NCBI GenBank assembly: GCA_949152475.1
Contig: OX424569.1
Span: 29,433,950 to 29,497,949, forward strand
Origin: Terebella lapidaria
Lineage: Eukaryota > Annelida > Polychaeta > Terebellida > Terebellidae
Length of the DNA stretch: 64,000 bases
Direction: 5' to 3'
This document shows, piece by piece, positions 11,763-23,257 of this stretch. Each line of letters opens with the position of its first letter. Position 1 is the first letter of the stretch. The position numbers and the translations under genes are program-made. The notes beneath the pieces were generated by a model. It ran no database searches and was not told where the DNA came from. It saw nothing but the letters and a program-made list of their open reading frames with translations.

Positions 11763-12431
11763 CTGATTGTTCATAGAGGGTGAATCCTTCCTTTTGAATG
11801 CTTGCCAGTACATTACACCATACAAGATAGGCACAAGGACGAGCGGGATTAACAAGAAAACCACAACGAGTGGTATCATCACGGACGAGCTAATTATATG
11901 AAGAGGTCCACAATGTATACCCTGGTGCCACTGATTTCCCCAGATCATGACTATAACGGTGACAGATATACTCACAGTCCAAATGATCAAAATCAGTGCA
12001 AATGTTCGCTTTTTAGTCACTATCATTTCTTTTCTCAGGGGTCTGTGCACTGCCAACCACCTGCTAACAGTTATCAACAGCAAACTCCACACTTGAGCGC
12101 AGCACATTGCAGCATGCATCCCTGCAGATGCCATGCAGAGGGGTCTGAGTTGAGTAGCGTCCGGGAATAACGTCAGTGTATTTGAGACTAGTATCGCTGG
12201 GACAGTGAGAAGATCCGACACAGAGAGACTCAACAGTATCGAATTCTCCACAGTCCTCACAAACGTGTACTTGTAAAACGACACCACTACTAGCGCGTTA
12301 CCCGCAGCAAGTATCAACGCAGAAAACATATTCAGTCCAATGAAAATATGATTAATCAGCTGCTTGGCTGATGATAAATCCTGGCTTGCAAGTGTCATAT
12401 TTCCATTCGTGAAATTTTGTGTTGCATTCAT
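11763..12431 (-). CDS. Class A GPCR paralog 1, exon 1 (N-terminus to TM5)
   Basis: This exon encodes residues 1-223 of a seven-helix receptor. The N-terminus has three N-glycosylation sequons (NAT, NFT, NMT). TM1 contains GN (N45), TM2 has SVSDLL (D73), and C99 before TM3 pairs with C174 in loop 2. TM3 ends SRW instead of DRY (R124 kept). TM4 has W151, and TM5 spans roughly 182-208 with prolines. The exon stops in loop 3 after NNQ at a phase-0 donor (CAG, gtaagag). The partner exon is 7807-8133. It is about half identical to the receptor at 46638-48372, which has the same intron. The ligand class is not evident; the altered DRY may change basal activity (inference). Confidence 0.9.
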
Positions 12432-13634
12432 TTTTTATGTGACTCTTCTAATGATCGGTAAAATCTGATCCATCAACACAGATCCCAGTCCATATATAGC
12501 CATACGAAAGGGCAGAATATCCCAGCTTCAAGTTCCTATACGTGTTATAATATGATATTTTCATTCAGGCTTTGTTTCACGTATAAGACGAACGTTTGTC
12601 TGAAAACAACCCAAGTGTGCCTCATCGGGACGCTTGTCCTCCGACACAAATTGTTGGTGTGACACGCTACATTACAATTCGCTTGCCAGGAGCCAGACTG
12701 GGATTATCAAACAAAGCCTATAATTATACCGCTGTCTATGTCGGTTTATTGGGGTGTATTGTATATCACTCAGGTGATGGGTTGGTGTCTAATTCTTTTA
12801 GTGTAAAACTGATAATATCAGTGGAGAAGTGATGATTAGCGCTATGCTACCATATAATATAGCCTACTATAATGTTACAGTAATCTTTGTTTAATTCAGG
12901 TAATTGGCAGGCAGGCGTTAATTTACACATCGGCATAAGCTTTCTCTTGAGATTCCATTTCTCATCAACTATGTAGAAATTTAAATAATGGTTTTTTAAA
13001 AGGTTTCTTGTGTCAGATTGATCAATATCTCTTTATAAGACAGGTAAAGAGCACAGCACTTTAAACACATATATTCATCGAAATCTTACATTCGAAGCCA
13101 TAGTTTGTCTTTGCACCAACACTAATATAACAATTGACTCACCCGGTGCTTTTCGTTGGCATTGTGTATGCTACATGTTGAAATCTTTCAATGATTTATG
13201 TTTTTCTTGCGACCTGGTCCTTGGAGCTGAACCTTTTTATGGCCATTTAATTTATTTTACAACATACACTTTAATGAATTCACCACAGTAATGAACTTTT
13301 GGGCAGGGCAATACCCCATGTCATATTGAATTTCTTGAGCGTGGAACATGCATACAGTCATTTCATAAATATTCTCGAAGAAACACTTGACATTCATCCA
13401 CCAGAGAAGACCGAGGATGACCTCAAATCATCAAATTCAAAACACAAACTATATAAGAGTAGAAATGGGTAGCGGCAAACAGGAAAATTCATATTCCAAG
13501 ACCGAATCCATAGACGAATTTTACAAAATCAGTGTGAGTAGTCAAACCCGTGTGATACTAAAATATCAAAGTCAGAGCCATGGGAACACCACAGACACAC
13601 AGCCAGCTGAGTTTGAGATAAGCAGGCCCAGGAG
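12432..13634. other. 5' flank of GPCR paralog 1 and intergenic sequence
   Basis: No domain-bearing ORF was seen. The stretch would contain the promoter of the receptor that starts at 12431 (-), but no element can be assigned. The part from about 13387 has an open frame without recognisable similarity that leads into the DIRS-like fragment. Confidence 0.45.
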
Positions 13635-14311
13635 TTGTTGAAGAAAAATGAGGATCAGCTCGACACGGAGGACAATTTGTTTGGAACCCCCTATAAGGCT
13701 CTGACGAAGAAGGCAAAGTCTTCAAAGGAGGGAGCGACTATCCGGTCAGAGTTGGGCCGCGGCTCTTCTAGCTCGTCGAAGTCTAGACGGCCCTTTCGGA
13801 AGGGGGTCCCACGGGATGCCCGTGAGGGCCAAGGTCGTAATTTCCAGAGAGGTGGTTACCGTTTCGTCTCCAAACCTTTTAAGTCCTCAGGAGGAGCGTA
13901 CCGGGGCGGTGGTTACCAGGCCGGCGGTTACCAAGGTGGTGGATACCAGGGCAAGGCCAAAGGATTCACCAAAACAGGTTCGGGAGCCGTGTTGGCCTCG
14001 TTTCAGTCAACAGGAGCAGGCTCAAGTCGATGCAGAGGTGGAGAAGTTGTTAACAAAAGGGGCCGTGGTCAGAGCTTCAGAGGCAGAGGGGCAGTTTTTG
14101 AGTCATGTGTTTTTGAGGCCAAAGAAAGACGGCTCCAATCGGCCGGTGTTCAATCTGAGGAAGTTGAATGCGTGGATTCAGTACTTGCATTTCAAGATGG
14201 AGGGCATGAAGGCTGCCATTCATCAGAAGGGGGACTTCATGGTGAAGGTGGATCTGAAAGATGCCTATCTTTGTCTCCCAATCGCTGCAGCTCATCGGAA
14301 ACTGTTCCGAC
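13635..14311 (+). mobile_element. Truncated DIRS-like retrotransposon (Gag tail and RT start)
   Basis: In one frame (13635 to about 13990) a Gag-like C-terminus rich in Gly, Arg and Tyr repeats GGYQ-type units, as in nucleic-acid-binding Gag tails. In an overlapping frame (about 13981-14311) the start of a reverse transcriptase is clear: FLRPKKDGSNRPVFNLRKLN, then FKMEGMKAA, VKVDLKDAY and HRKLFR. Gag and RT in overlapping frames and this RT wording fit DIRS/Ngaro-type elements. The similarity stops abruptly after HRKLFR, before the catalytic YxDD block, so the copy is 3'-truncated and dead. The base composition is more GC-rich than its flanks. Confidence 0.75.
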
Positions 14312-17300
14312 AGCTTGTACATTGGTATCTCAGACATTGCGTTATATCCCAATTCCAAGGTAATATGGTCAGTATTTGACAGAAAAATTATTTTACTCAC
14401 CCTGTTTCGGCATCAGCGTTCGGAAAGTTAGCCTTTCAGCGTTGACACTAACATGACCTGACCCCTAAACAAAAGAACTAGGTCGGTCAACGCTCTTTGC
14501 CATGCGGTAAGGTATGCTGGTATGTGTATGCAAATTTTTATTCCAGGTTTTCCGCACCCAAAATTTCGGTTGAATCACGAACTAGTCGACGACTTTTACT
14601 CGGGAATTTTGCATGTCTCCTCAGGAACGCTGTGTCAAGCAGGGCGGCGGTCGATTTGTATAAAGATAAAAGAGGTATAATGTATATTGTTTTTATGCTA
14701 TCAAGGGCATCACCAACTACACTCACTATAATAATTCCAATCCCACCCAAAATTATGTTTTTTCATTGATATTTCCATCAGGGTATCCTTTCATCAAGCT
14801 TAACTCTCAGAACATTAACAATAAATTTTTCATCATACATTATATCACACCGTTAGAAGGACACAATTCAGGAACAGAGGGAAAAGTCGGAGAAGGCGTC
14901 AAAGCAGCACTGACGCAATCCCAATCATTATCGCACAACGATAATCATAATGTACGCAAATATAACCATCAGTCTATATTAGAATAACTCCTTTCAAATA
15001 CAGGCATTACTGTTAGGGTGTGTGGATCACCTTTTGAAGAAGGCTATATCCCTATCCTCTTGTACCGCTGTGGCCAAAGCTTCTTGACTGTCAGCACCGC
15101 TGGATCCCAGGAACGGAAACGATAAAATCAACATGCCATCCACATGCTCCGTGATATTCATATCTGGCTATTTAGCAGTCCACAAAATGTGCATGCAATC
15201 CTGACACGTCTTTTGTTGATTGAGGGCATGCCTAAACAGGCGTTGACGGCACCCTAACTCCTACACCATGACTTTTAATCGAGGGTACACGGTATTTGAT
15301 GTAGACTGGGATGCTTTGCCTGGTCATGTAACCTGCAGAGATGTTGACAATGCAGCCGATGTTATTGAGCCCAATGAGTGTAACCTACACAAATGTTATT
15401 GAGCCTGATCAGTGTGACAAGGGCATATGTTGGCATCATAGCTGTGGAAGTTTCGTTTATGAAGAACATACTGGTTGGGTTATGGGAGCATTTGCTGAAA
15501 GTGATCTGGATCTAGGCCGATTCATCCATACTCAGCACAACATCACCACCTGGAACAATGCCGATGAAACATGAATCGGAGAAACACCTCTGGGCTTCAA
15601 AGCTTAAGGAGTAAAAGCACCTACGTTTCATGTTGTACAGGGGGCTCATAGCATCATCGTCCTAGAGAATGATTCCGCGCCAGTACTGGTGTGGACCTAG
15701 GACGACGCTATTGTCAGAAGATGTTGATGATAATATTGTTTCAATCCGTCCGAGTGCGCCACCCCCGCCGTACATGTCAAAACAGAAGTGCCGGCTATGT
15801 ATATTCAGAAGTGACACACCGGGTTATGTGTGTGTGTGTGGGGGGGGGGGGGGTGGGGGGGATAATGTGCATAATATTAGATTCATTGATTCTGTGGCTA
15901 GTTATCATTCAGCAGAAAGTTGTTGTTGAAAAATAAATTAGGGAGTGGTGTCTTGTGACCATTTATGCACGTTATGGTCGAAAAAAACATCGGGCCGAAA
16001 AACAGCATGTTCACTCGACGTATAGTTGCAGTAGGATAGAAACTTTTTTTAAAAATTGAAAAGAGAAGAGTCAATGGCGATACACTGCCATTTTGGAGAC
16101 AAACAATTAATCCAATACAATTCACTCTTTAGTCACCCCGCGTAAACTATTCATCATAAAAAATGCACAACTATAGGTATTTTATTTCACCTAAATATTA
16201 TCATATCGCCATGTATCCAGCTGATCTCTGGTTGTGACACAAGTATGTCACATCAATGATGATTATGACTTTTCCCCCAGAATTCATGATTAGGAATTGT
16301 TCGTTCTTTCCGGAATACCTGTTTTCACCTTTTATGGCAGAACAGGCAGATAATGACATAATGGCAGAACATTATTTTCATAATGTTGGCATGTTATGAA
16401 ACGGGATACAAGATACCAGATATGAGGAAGTTTATGCCAATAAAACGACTCGCATTATCAAATTTTAATAAATATATGTCTGATGACATGTAAACATCGA
16501 AATACAAGGAGAAACTTTGGAAATGAATGTAATATTGCGGGAACATCGCATAACTTTCGTTTTCGATATTGTGAATCCGTATTTTCTTCATTGCTGTCGT
16601 GTCCGTGCGCATGATCACGATCCCAAGCTTGATCATGGTATGATATGAAACCCGACAAACAGACAAATTCATACAAGTACATATCAGTGAGGGATCTGAA
16701 ATAGATAGCGACTTAATATCTGCCGGTATTTCTGATGTGATTTATACAAACGAATGAGTATTTACAATAGCAACGATTATTTGTACGTGTCACATAATAA
16801 TAATGATGTTGACTCGGTGCATTATGATTTGACTTGATCGTAGATATCATAACCTTGTAGTTTTGTGACCGTGTGTCATTTTTTTTTACTCGTTTTTACT
16901 AGTTGTGACCTGAAATAAACGTTTTCCGGATGAAAAAGCAAAGCCGAGTCAAATGGAACTCACACTACAAGACGATGAAGAATGAATACAGCGACGTCTT
17001 GAAGGTCTGGGGAAATTTCCTGACAAGTATCACATCAAACGCAAAGAGAATGCTCAACCCGTAATTCACCCACCACGCCAGCAACAAGTCCCTATGTACA
17101 GGAGAATGATACATGCGTGTTTCCATGAACAATGTCGTACGTACGTCTAGACTGCCAAGGTATTTTTAGCTATCCGTTGATTCCTAAGTGAAGACAATAT
17201 GAACACCTCAACTATCAACCAGCTTCTAAATACAAACCAAACAGTGGTAGATGATTACTATTGTGAACTCGTCAAACCGTATCTACCATTAACATGATTA

Positions 17301-17833
17301 ATGTTTGTTACAAACAGTCAAGTATCTACCGTATAATGTTTGTTACAAACAATCAAGTGCAGACTTCGCTAGTGAAGAGTTAAATGAAACAGCTTCGTTG
17401 ATGTACCTATCAAATGACAATGAGCTCCAAGAGAATGTCACCCCTGTATCTGACTCAGCTGAGCAACTACATGTGGACAGTCTGAAAAAAGTATTAAAAA
17501 GCTGAACAACTAGCTGTGGACAGTATTATTGGAATATTCAATCCTGCAAATTCTTATGCGAAAAAATAAATATGATAATGGCTAGCATTAATCATCCCGG
17601 CTTAGAATCGTGATACACAATAACGTACACGAATCTGATGAGTATACCAGGCAGAAATTCCACACTGGCCAATGAATTAAAGATAGGCTGGTCATAGCAG
17701 GAAATTCATTAGTTTTGGCACATGAGAATAGAGTGACTCGTATGAATAACGTGTTTTTTACCGCATGTTGATATCTTGATTGGTTCCAAAGTTATGATGA
17801 TTTATTCAAATTATTTTCCGCCAAAATTATCAC
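14312..17833. other. Intergenic, no gene recognised
   Basis: Several short ORFs, for example at 15341-15574 (+), show no domain I recognise. A small direct repeat of TAATGTTTGTTACAAACA lies 38 bp apart at about 17299 and 17337. The mixed (TG)n/(G)n tract at 15825-15861 is listed separately. Confidence 0.5.
15825..15861 (+). repeat. (TG)n/(G)n microsatellite
   Basis: A run of TG dinucleotides passes into a near-uninterrupted G tract. Long G tracts can form quadruplexes and are prone to length errors. Confidence 0.9.
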
Positions 17834-18408
17834 CTATACTCTGATTTTTCTAACTTGTTTACACCGGTTTTTGACGATATCTTTGCGATGTTAAATGATA
17901 TCGTTTTTGTAACTTGGCATACTTCACCTCGGAGACAAACGGCAATCTTCTACCAAATTTCAGACTTTTATCACAATAATTGAAGAAGTTGGCAATCTAT
18001 CCCAATGTTAAATTTCACCCAAAAACGGGATCTCGAGAATCTGAGCTTATTTGAGGATTTGATCCTGTTTACATCCACCAGGATTTGAAGTATTGTTGTA
18101 ATTTTAAACCAGATGACACATTGGGGTGCATTCTACACAAACATGTTGATTTTGAAAGATTGCACTACTATAAAACCGAGCAAATGCACGAAATTGTGTG
18201 CGGACCCAGAAATTAAATGACAGGGCTAAATTTAACATTGGGGTAGATTGCCAACTTTTTCAATTTTCGTGATAGAAATCTGAAATTCTGTAAATGATTG
18301 CCGTTTGACTCCCAGGTGAAGTATGTCAAGTTATAGAACGATAACATTTAGCATCCCAAAAATATCAGCGAAAAACTGTGTAAACGAGTTAGAAAAATCA
18401 GAGTATAG
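17834..18408. repeat. Foldback element with ~185-bp arms
   Basis: The left arm, 17834 to about 18016, begins CTATACTCTGATTTTTCTAA. It is answered in reverse complement by about 18227-18408, which ends TTAGAAAAATCAGAGTATAG. Inner arm ends also match (CAATGTTAAATTT against AAATTTAACATTG). A ~210-bp spacer separates the arms. There is no coding capacity. It looks like a MITE or foldback transposon that can extrude a long hairpin. Confidence 0.85.
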
Positions 18409-19170
18409 TTATGTATTATAATTAGTATAATGACGTCACCTCAGTATAACTGTTTTAGTTAGTTATATTCACGAAATATATTGTTGTATGGCATCCCAAT
18501 GAAAACATATGTGTAGTCAAACATCGCCATACCATGCATCCCTTAGATACTGTCCATAGCAACGCCGTTGCTAGGAACCTTTGCTCGTAACTAAAGAGAG
18601 TTATCATGTGATAGGGCATTTATTTTATGTTTTGAATGAAATACATGAATGTTATAATGTATTAGCATATTCATGAAGTTTGGGTCCATAGCAACCACCG
18701 TTGCTAAGGGCAGTATTTCGGGCGTTGTTCACTTGGTGACAAAACTAGGTTATTAGATTCTGATCATGTTTAATACCAATCGTGACAAAATAGTTAAGAC
18801 TAAAAAAATGTAAACAAAAGGTGAGATATCAAGAGTTATATGTTGCTAATTATCTTAAAGTACTGGTGTGACGTCATGAATACTCATTATAATACTTAAT
18901 TAGGTGTCAATTTTGGCGGGATAGTACTACACAAATGTTGTTATAACTTTTTACCAAATTGAGCTATCAACATTCTGTAAAAACTACCTTAATCCATAAG
19001 TTACACTTTTTCACATGTCAAAATTGAGACACTTTTCATTTTGACTGGACCCCCACCCCCACAAAAGTAATACATTCAAATACAGGATGTTGGCAACTCT
19101 AATGACTTTCGTTCATCCCTATCTGTTTCTTTCCCGTGCTGTCGAAGACCTATCCGTAGCTAAATACATT
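18409..19170. other. Intergenic, no gene recognised
   Basis: AT-rich sequence. Two short symmetrical stretches of the TAGCAACNNCGTTGCTA kind occur (about 18555-18575 and 18691-18710). No ORF of interest. Confidence 0.45.
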
Positions 19171-20575
19171 ATTATTACCCTCGCCCCGATAGGGGCAGAG
19201 GGTATTGTAATTGGGTCTGTCAGTTTGTATGTCTGTTTGTTTGTTTGTCTGTTCGCGCGCATAACTCAAAACCGAATGGTCCGATCGTCCTGAAATTTAT
19301 AGAGAAGAAGCGGTATCACCATGGCTCGGTCCTCCTCAATTTTTGTCAAAATCAGAAAAAAATTGTTGCCATGGCAACGAAAAAAGAGAAAATCACATAA
19401 TTGGCTATAACTCTAGTTCTAATGAATATTAATTTCTTAAACTAATTTTGTATTTTTCTTTGGCCAATTCCCGACCCTATGGTGTACTGCCGATGGTCGT
19501 ACGACGAAAACTCTCTATTATCGCCCGATGTCGAAAAATTGAGGGTCACGATTTCGGTGAATTTTTGCAAGCGACGTTTCAGTGCAAATGTCTGCGCTCA
19601 TAACTCAAAGGCAAACGGTCCGATCGATCTGAAATTCGTAGGACTGGAGTGATATGATGGTCGCTCGGTCCCGTTCGAATTTTGTCAAAATCGGATAAAA
19701 ACAGTTGCCATGGCAACGGAAAAAGTGAAAATCACATAATTGGCTCTAGCTCCGGTTCTACTTGATATTATTTTTTATAACTATTTTTGTATTTTTCTAT
19801 GGCCAATGCTCAATCGTATGGTGTACGACCGATGGTCATACGATGAAAACTCTCCATTATCGCCCGATGTCGAAAAATTGGGGGTCACGATTTCAGTTAT
19901 TTTTGGCCAGCGATGTTTCAGTGCAAATGTCTGTGCTCATAACTCAAAGGCAAACGGTCCGATCGATTTGAAATTTATAGAACCAGAGTGCTATGATGGT
20001 GGCTCAGACCCTTTAAAATTTTTTCAAAATCGGATGAAAACGGTTGCCATGGCAACGGAAAAAAGAAAATCACATAATTGGCTCTAACTCCGGTTCTATC
20101 TGATATTAATTTTTCCAACTATTTTTGTATTTTTCTTTGGCCAATTCCCGATCGTTTGGTGTACGACCGATGGTCGTACGACGAAAACTCTCCATTATCG
20201 CCGGATGTCGAAAAATTGGGGGGTCACGATTTCGGTTATTTTTGGCCAGCGACGTTTCAGTGCAAATGTCTGCGCCCATAACTCAAAGGCAAACGGTCCG
20301 ATAGATTTGAAATTTATAGGGCTGGAGTGCTATGGTAATGGCTCAGTCCCTTTCAAATTTTGCCAAAATCGGGTGAAAACGGTTGCCATGGCAACTGAAA
20401 AAATAAAATCACATAATTGACTATAACTCCGGTTCTAATCAATATTAAATGTTCAACCTATTTTTGTATTTTTCTTTGGCCAATTCCCAATCGTATGGCG
20501 TACAACCGATGGTCTTAAGACCAAAACTCTCAATTATCGCCTAATTTTAGTGACTAAATCTGAAGGGCGAGGGTC
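19171..20575 (+). mobile_element. Non-autonomous element with exact 339-bp tandem units and RFX X-boxes
   Basis: The left end is a hairpin-like ACCCTCGCCCC-GAT-AGGGGCAGAGGGT; the right end reads GAAGGGCGAGGGTCTGC. About 3.5 to 4 tandem units follow one another. The perfect palindrome GTTGCCATGGCAAC recurs at 19365, 19704, 20043 and 20382, exactly 339 bp apart. Because 339 is a multiple of three, a 115-codon ORF recurs in phase (19740-20087 and onward), but it lacks any domain and is broken in the next unit. GTTGCCATGGCAAC matches the RFX X-box consensus. Partial inverted copies lie at 39888-40640 and 45095-45298. Confidence 0.8.
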
Positions 20576-20904
20576 TGCAATCTCTGATTGTCTCGTTCCA
20601 AATAATTTACCCCGGATTTGACAGTTTTACACATCGAAATACCGAAAGACGTGAGGCCCCAACTCCGGATCTGTCTACTGGTGGATTCGGAAAAAATCAC
20701 ATACGTTGGCGGCATGTTTGTGGGCATGGTTTTTTTTACCAAACATGGGAGACATGTGTCCAACAATAATCTACGACTAATGAGAAATGTTTATCAACAT
20801 CTACAAATATTGTTTCCTTTATGCGAAGCCAGACGAACACCTTGAATATTTGTTTGAAAAACTGAATATCCAGAGACACTTTTTGAACTTGTCCGTAAAA
20901 GCAT
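20576..20904. other. No gene recognised
   Basis: Short unrecognised sequence between the 339-bp-unit element and the next repeat. Small ORFs on both strands have no domains. Confidence 0.4.
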
Positions 20905-21420
20905 CATGTAAGTATCAATCTATTACCATCAATACAGTCAGATTTTGATGATGACAATAACAACGATGATACAACATTTTGCAATAGAAACAAATCCCGA
21001 CCAAATAGTTTATCCAAAGACACAATGGCGTCTTCAGGGGCAGACAGTGTGTTGAATGTAGTTGTTTCTACTGTACACCTGATGGAATTAGTATACAACT
21101 GCCAAACAACCCATGAAAATAATTTAGAAATCCGGAACAAACCCCCATGGAACAGATATATGACAAGTACATAAGTACCTAATCACAAGCCAGAAGGCTA
21201 CTGAGTTGATAGTATCCTCGGGGACAGATTTAACGTCCGCCAGCAGTGACACCGACTCAGTGGTATGAATGTAAGTATCAATCTATCACCACCAATACAG
21301 TCAGATTTTGATGATGACAATAACAACGTAAAATACAACATTTTGCAATAGAAACAAAGCCCGACCAAGTAGTTTATCCAAAGACACACTGGCGTCATCG
21401 GGGGCAGACAGTGTGTTGGG
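20905..21420 (-). repeat. Dispersed repeat family R, two tandem copies
   Basis: Read on -, each copy carries GATGACGCCAGTGTGTCTTT-like sequence, TTGGTCGGGCTTTGTTTCTA, GTTATTGGAATCATCAAAAT-like sequence and ends near GATTGATACTTAC. Two copies are joined by TAGCCTTCTGGCTTGTGATT-type sequence. The pair as a whole is matched in inverted orientation by 26700-27262. Further single or partial copies lie at 25740, 34660, 34881-35170, 52020, 52785 and 58660. No coding potential. Confidence 0.8.
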
Positions 21421-21763
21421 TCATCTCACGTGCGTAACTGAGAAGATCGATGTATTTTAAAAAGAACTTGATAAAACCATCCACACATATATTCACAGGG
21501 GTCTCCTACAAACACATGGACAACAGTTCTTCAAAGAAACTGGTTCCACACTGCTAGTCAATGAGGTCCTACTAGCTGTTTGACCCTCATCATGCGACAG
21601 TAGCCTTAAGGTGGATTTGATAGAGATCATAATCAAATTCCTGAATGTTGCTCTGAAGAAATTCAGCAAACAGTTGACTGAACAAATGACATTGAAAAGC
21701 TAGCACACAGGAAACACGTTTTCATCAATGAAAGTAAGCCAGAAAACACATACGCGTCACACT

Positions 21764-22860
21764 CTATGGATATATCAGCTAGTAGATCTAAATCTGAATC
21801 TGTAGAAATGATGAGTGACAAGACAAGGGTGACAAGTGACAAAATGTCCAAAATAGAAGACCTACAAAGCCTGCTGATGGAGGATGTGCATGGACTGACA
21901 GACGAGGACGACCCATCCGCCACGCCATGTCACACGAAGTAAGATAAGTATGAGACGCTGGTGCTAAAAAAAACATGGCTCGCCACCACAGAGAGGTGCA
22001 TGAGACCCCGGAAACTAGTCTGCGAGCTACAGTGGTGTGACTACCGGACGTCACGTTATGCAAACCTCCAGAGACACTTGCTGGGCCATGACCGCAAGGT
22101 GCGGGAGCGGCGTTAGAATACTGGGCGTTACGAGAGACAAGAGAAGGAGACCAGGAGGTCATCCCTCTCCTGGTGGATGAACAGTCCGGTGACACTCGGG
22201 TAGTTACCGCTAAATGAGGCGAACTGGCTGCAGCACGTCTACAGCTCGGGAGTGTCCAGCTCCGAAGGCGAGGAGTAGCCCCAGATGCCCGCCAGCTAGA
22301 AATCCACAACTTTGGCCATCATGGAAAGCATCACCCCCGAGTTACTGGACATGCATGACCGGGAATGCTTTGCCGGGCCTCCGGAGGACGCCACTGCCGC
22401 GGAAGTCCAGGCAAGGGTGGGAGCGCACTACAGAGTGTTACTGAGGATCAGCACCTTTCGACATACAGTAGACAAGCTGTTGGGAATCAGGCGCTGGACG
22501 CAGGAACGGCAGGGAAAACCGTCTCCAAGAGCTGCACCAAGTCATAGAGCTACAGCGGCGTCTGGAGACTGTGGAGGAAGCACTGTTTCGCACCACCGAG
22601 GAGAGGCAATTCCTATGGGAGGAGAATGAGCGCCTCCGGAGGAAGCAGAAGCAGCGAGAGGACGCCCTGTGATGACTCCTGGCCAAGTCCCCAGTCCATG
22701 AGGGAGGGAGCGGCTCAAGCAGCGAAGCGGCACACAGAGATGTCTACATCCACGGCACCTCCAAGATAAAGAACTTGTGCGAGGAGGCGCGCTCTGTCAA
22801 GGCCATAGTCACCCTTCTCGCCAGATACTACATTGGCACCGACGGTGTAACCATCGAGAA
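21764..22860 (+). pseudogene. Broken gene with a C2H2 zinc finger and a coiled coil
   Basis: This GC-rich island has a coding-like + frame. From about 21764 it gives a Ser/Lys/Asp-rich segment (MSDKTRVTSDKMSKIEDL), then a stop at about 21938. In the same frame it continues to a single C2H2 finger (VCELQWCDYRTSRYANLQRH, closing with H after three residues) near 22018-22089, and a second stop at 22114. Further on (about 22515-22660), in another frame, a charged heptad-like coiled coil is visible (EEALFRTTEERQFLWEENER), followed by SKIKNLCEEARSVKAIVTLL at about 22760-22815. At least two stops and one frameshift separate these parts. It could be a transposon-carried or captured gene, or exons of a real gene. 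The family was not recognised. Confidence 0.5.
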
Positions 22861-23257
22861 AAAAATGTTGACTTCCAACTATCGCCAACCAAAGCGGATG
22901 ACTTTACATTTACCTTGAAGTCAATCAAGACTTGGATGAAGTCAATCAGGACAGATCAGGTTGATGATATTTTTTACATTTCCTACCCTAAATCAGTATT
23001 GTGTACGGGCCTTTTCCATACCAAATATGTGCGAATTAAATTACACCTAGTTTGCGTATATGTGTCTAACTTTATTACGGTGTCATAGCAGAGCACATGT
23101 GTAACTCTCTTTCAGCTCCTAGTTTTTGTTGCACACCCAGTGGATAGGGCACACCGGACATTGGCTTGGGTTGCGTTTGCCTTTTCAGACACAGTAGCTT
23201 GAGACAGAATTGTCGATATATGAGACCACTCTTGTACAATGGGGGATATCGGCACCA
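22861..23257. other. No gene recognised
   Basis: No supported coding feature. This is the transition from the GC-rich broken gene to duplicated segment A. Confidence 0.4.

Noticed and set aside
15341..15574. 77-codon ORF in otherwise empty sequence
   Set aside because: No domain, no splice context and no repeat copy elsewhere in the window; length is compatible with chance.
19740..20420. 115-aa ORF recurring in the 339-bp units
   Set aside because: No domain, and stops or shifts break it in the neighbouring units. The recurrence follows from unit length, not from coding constraint.
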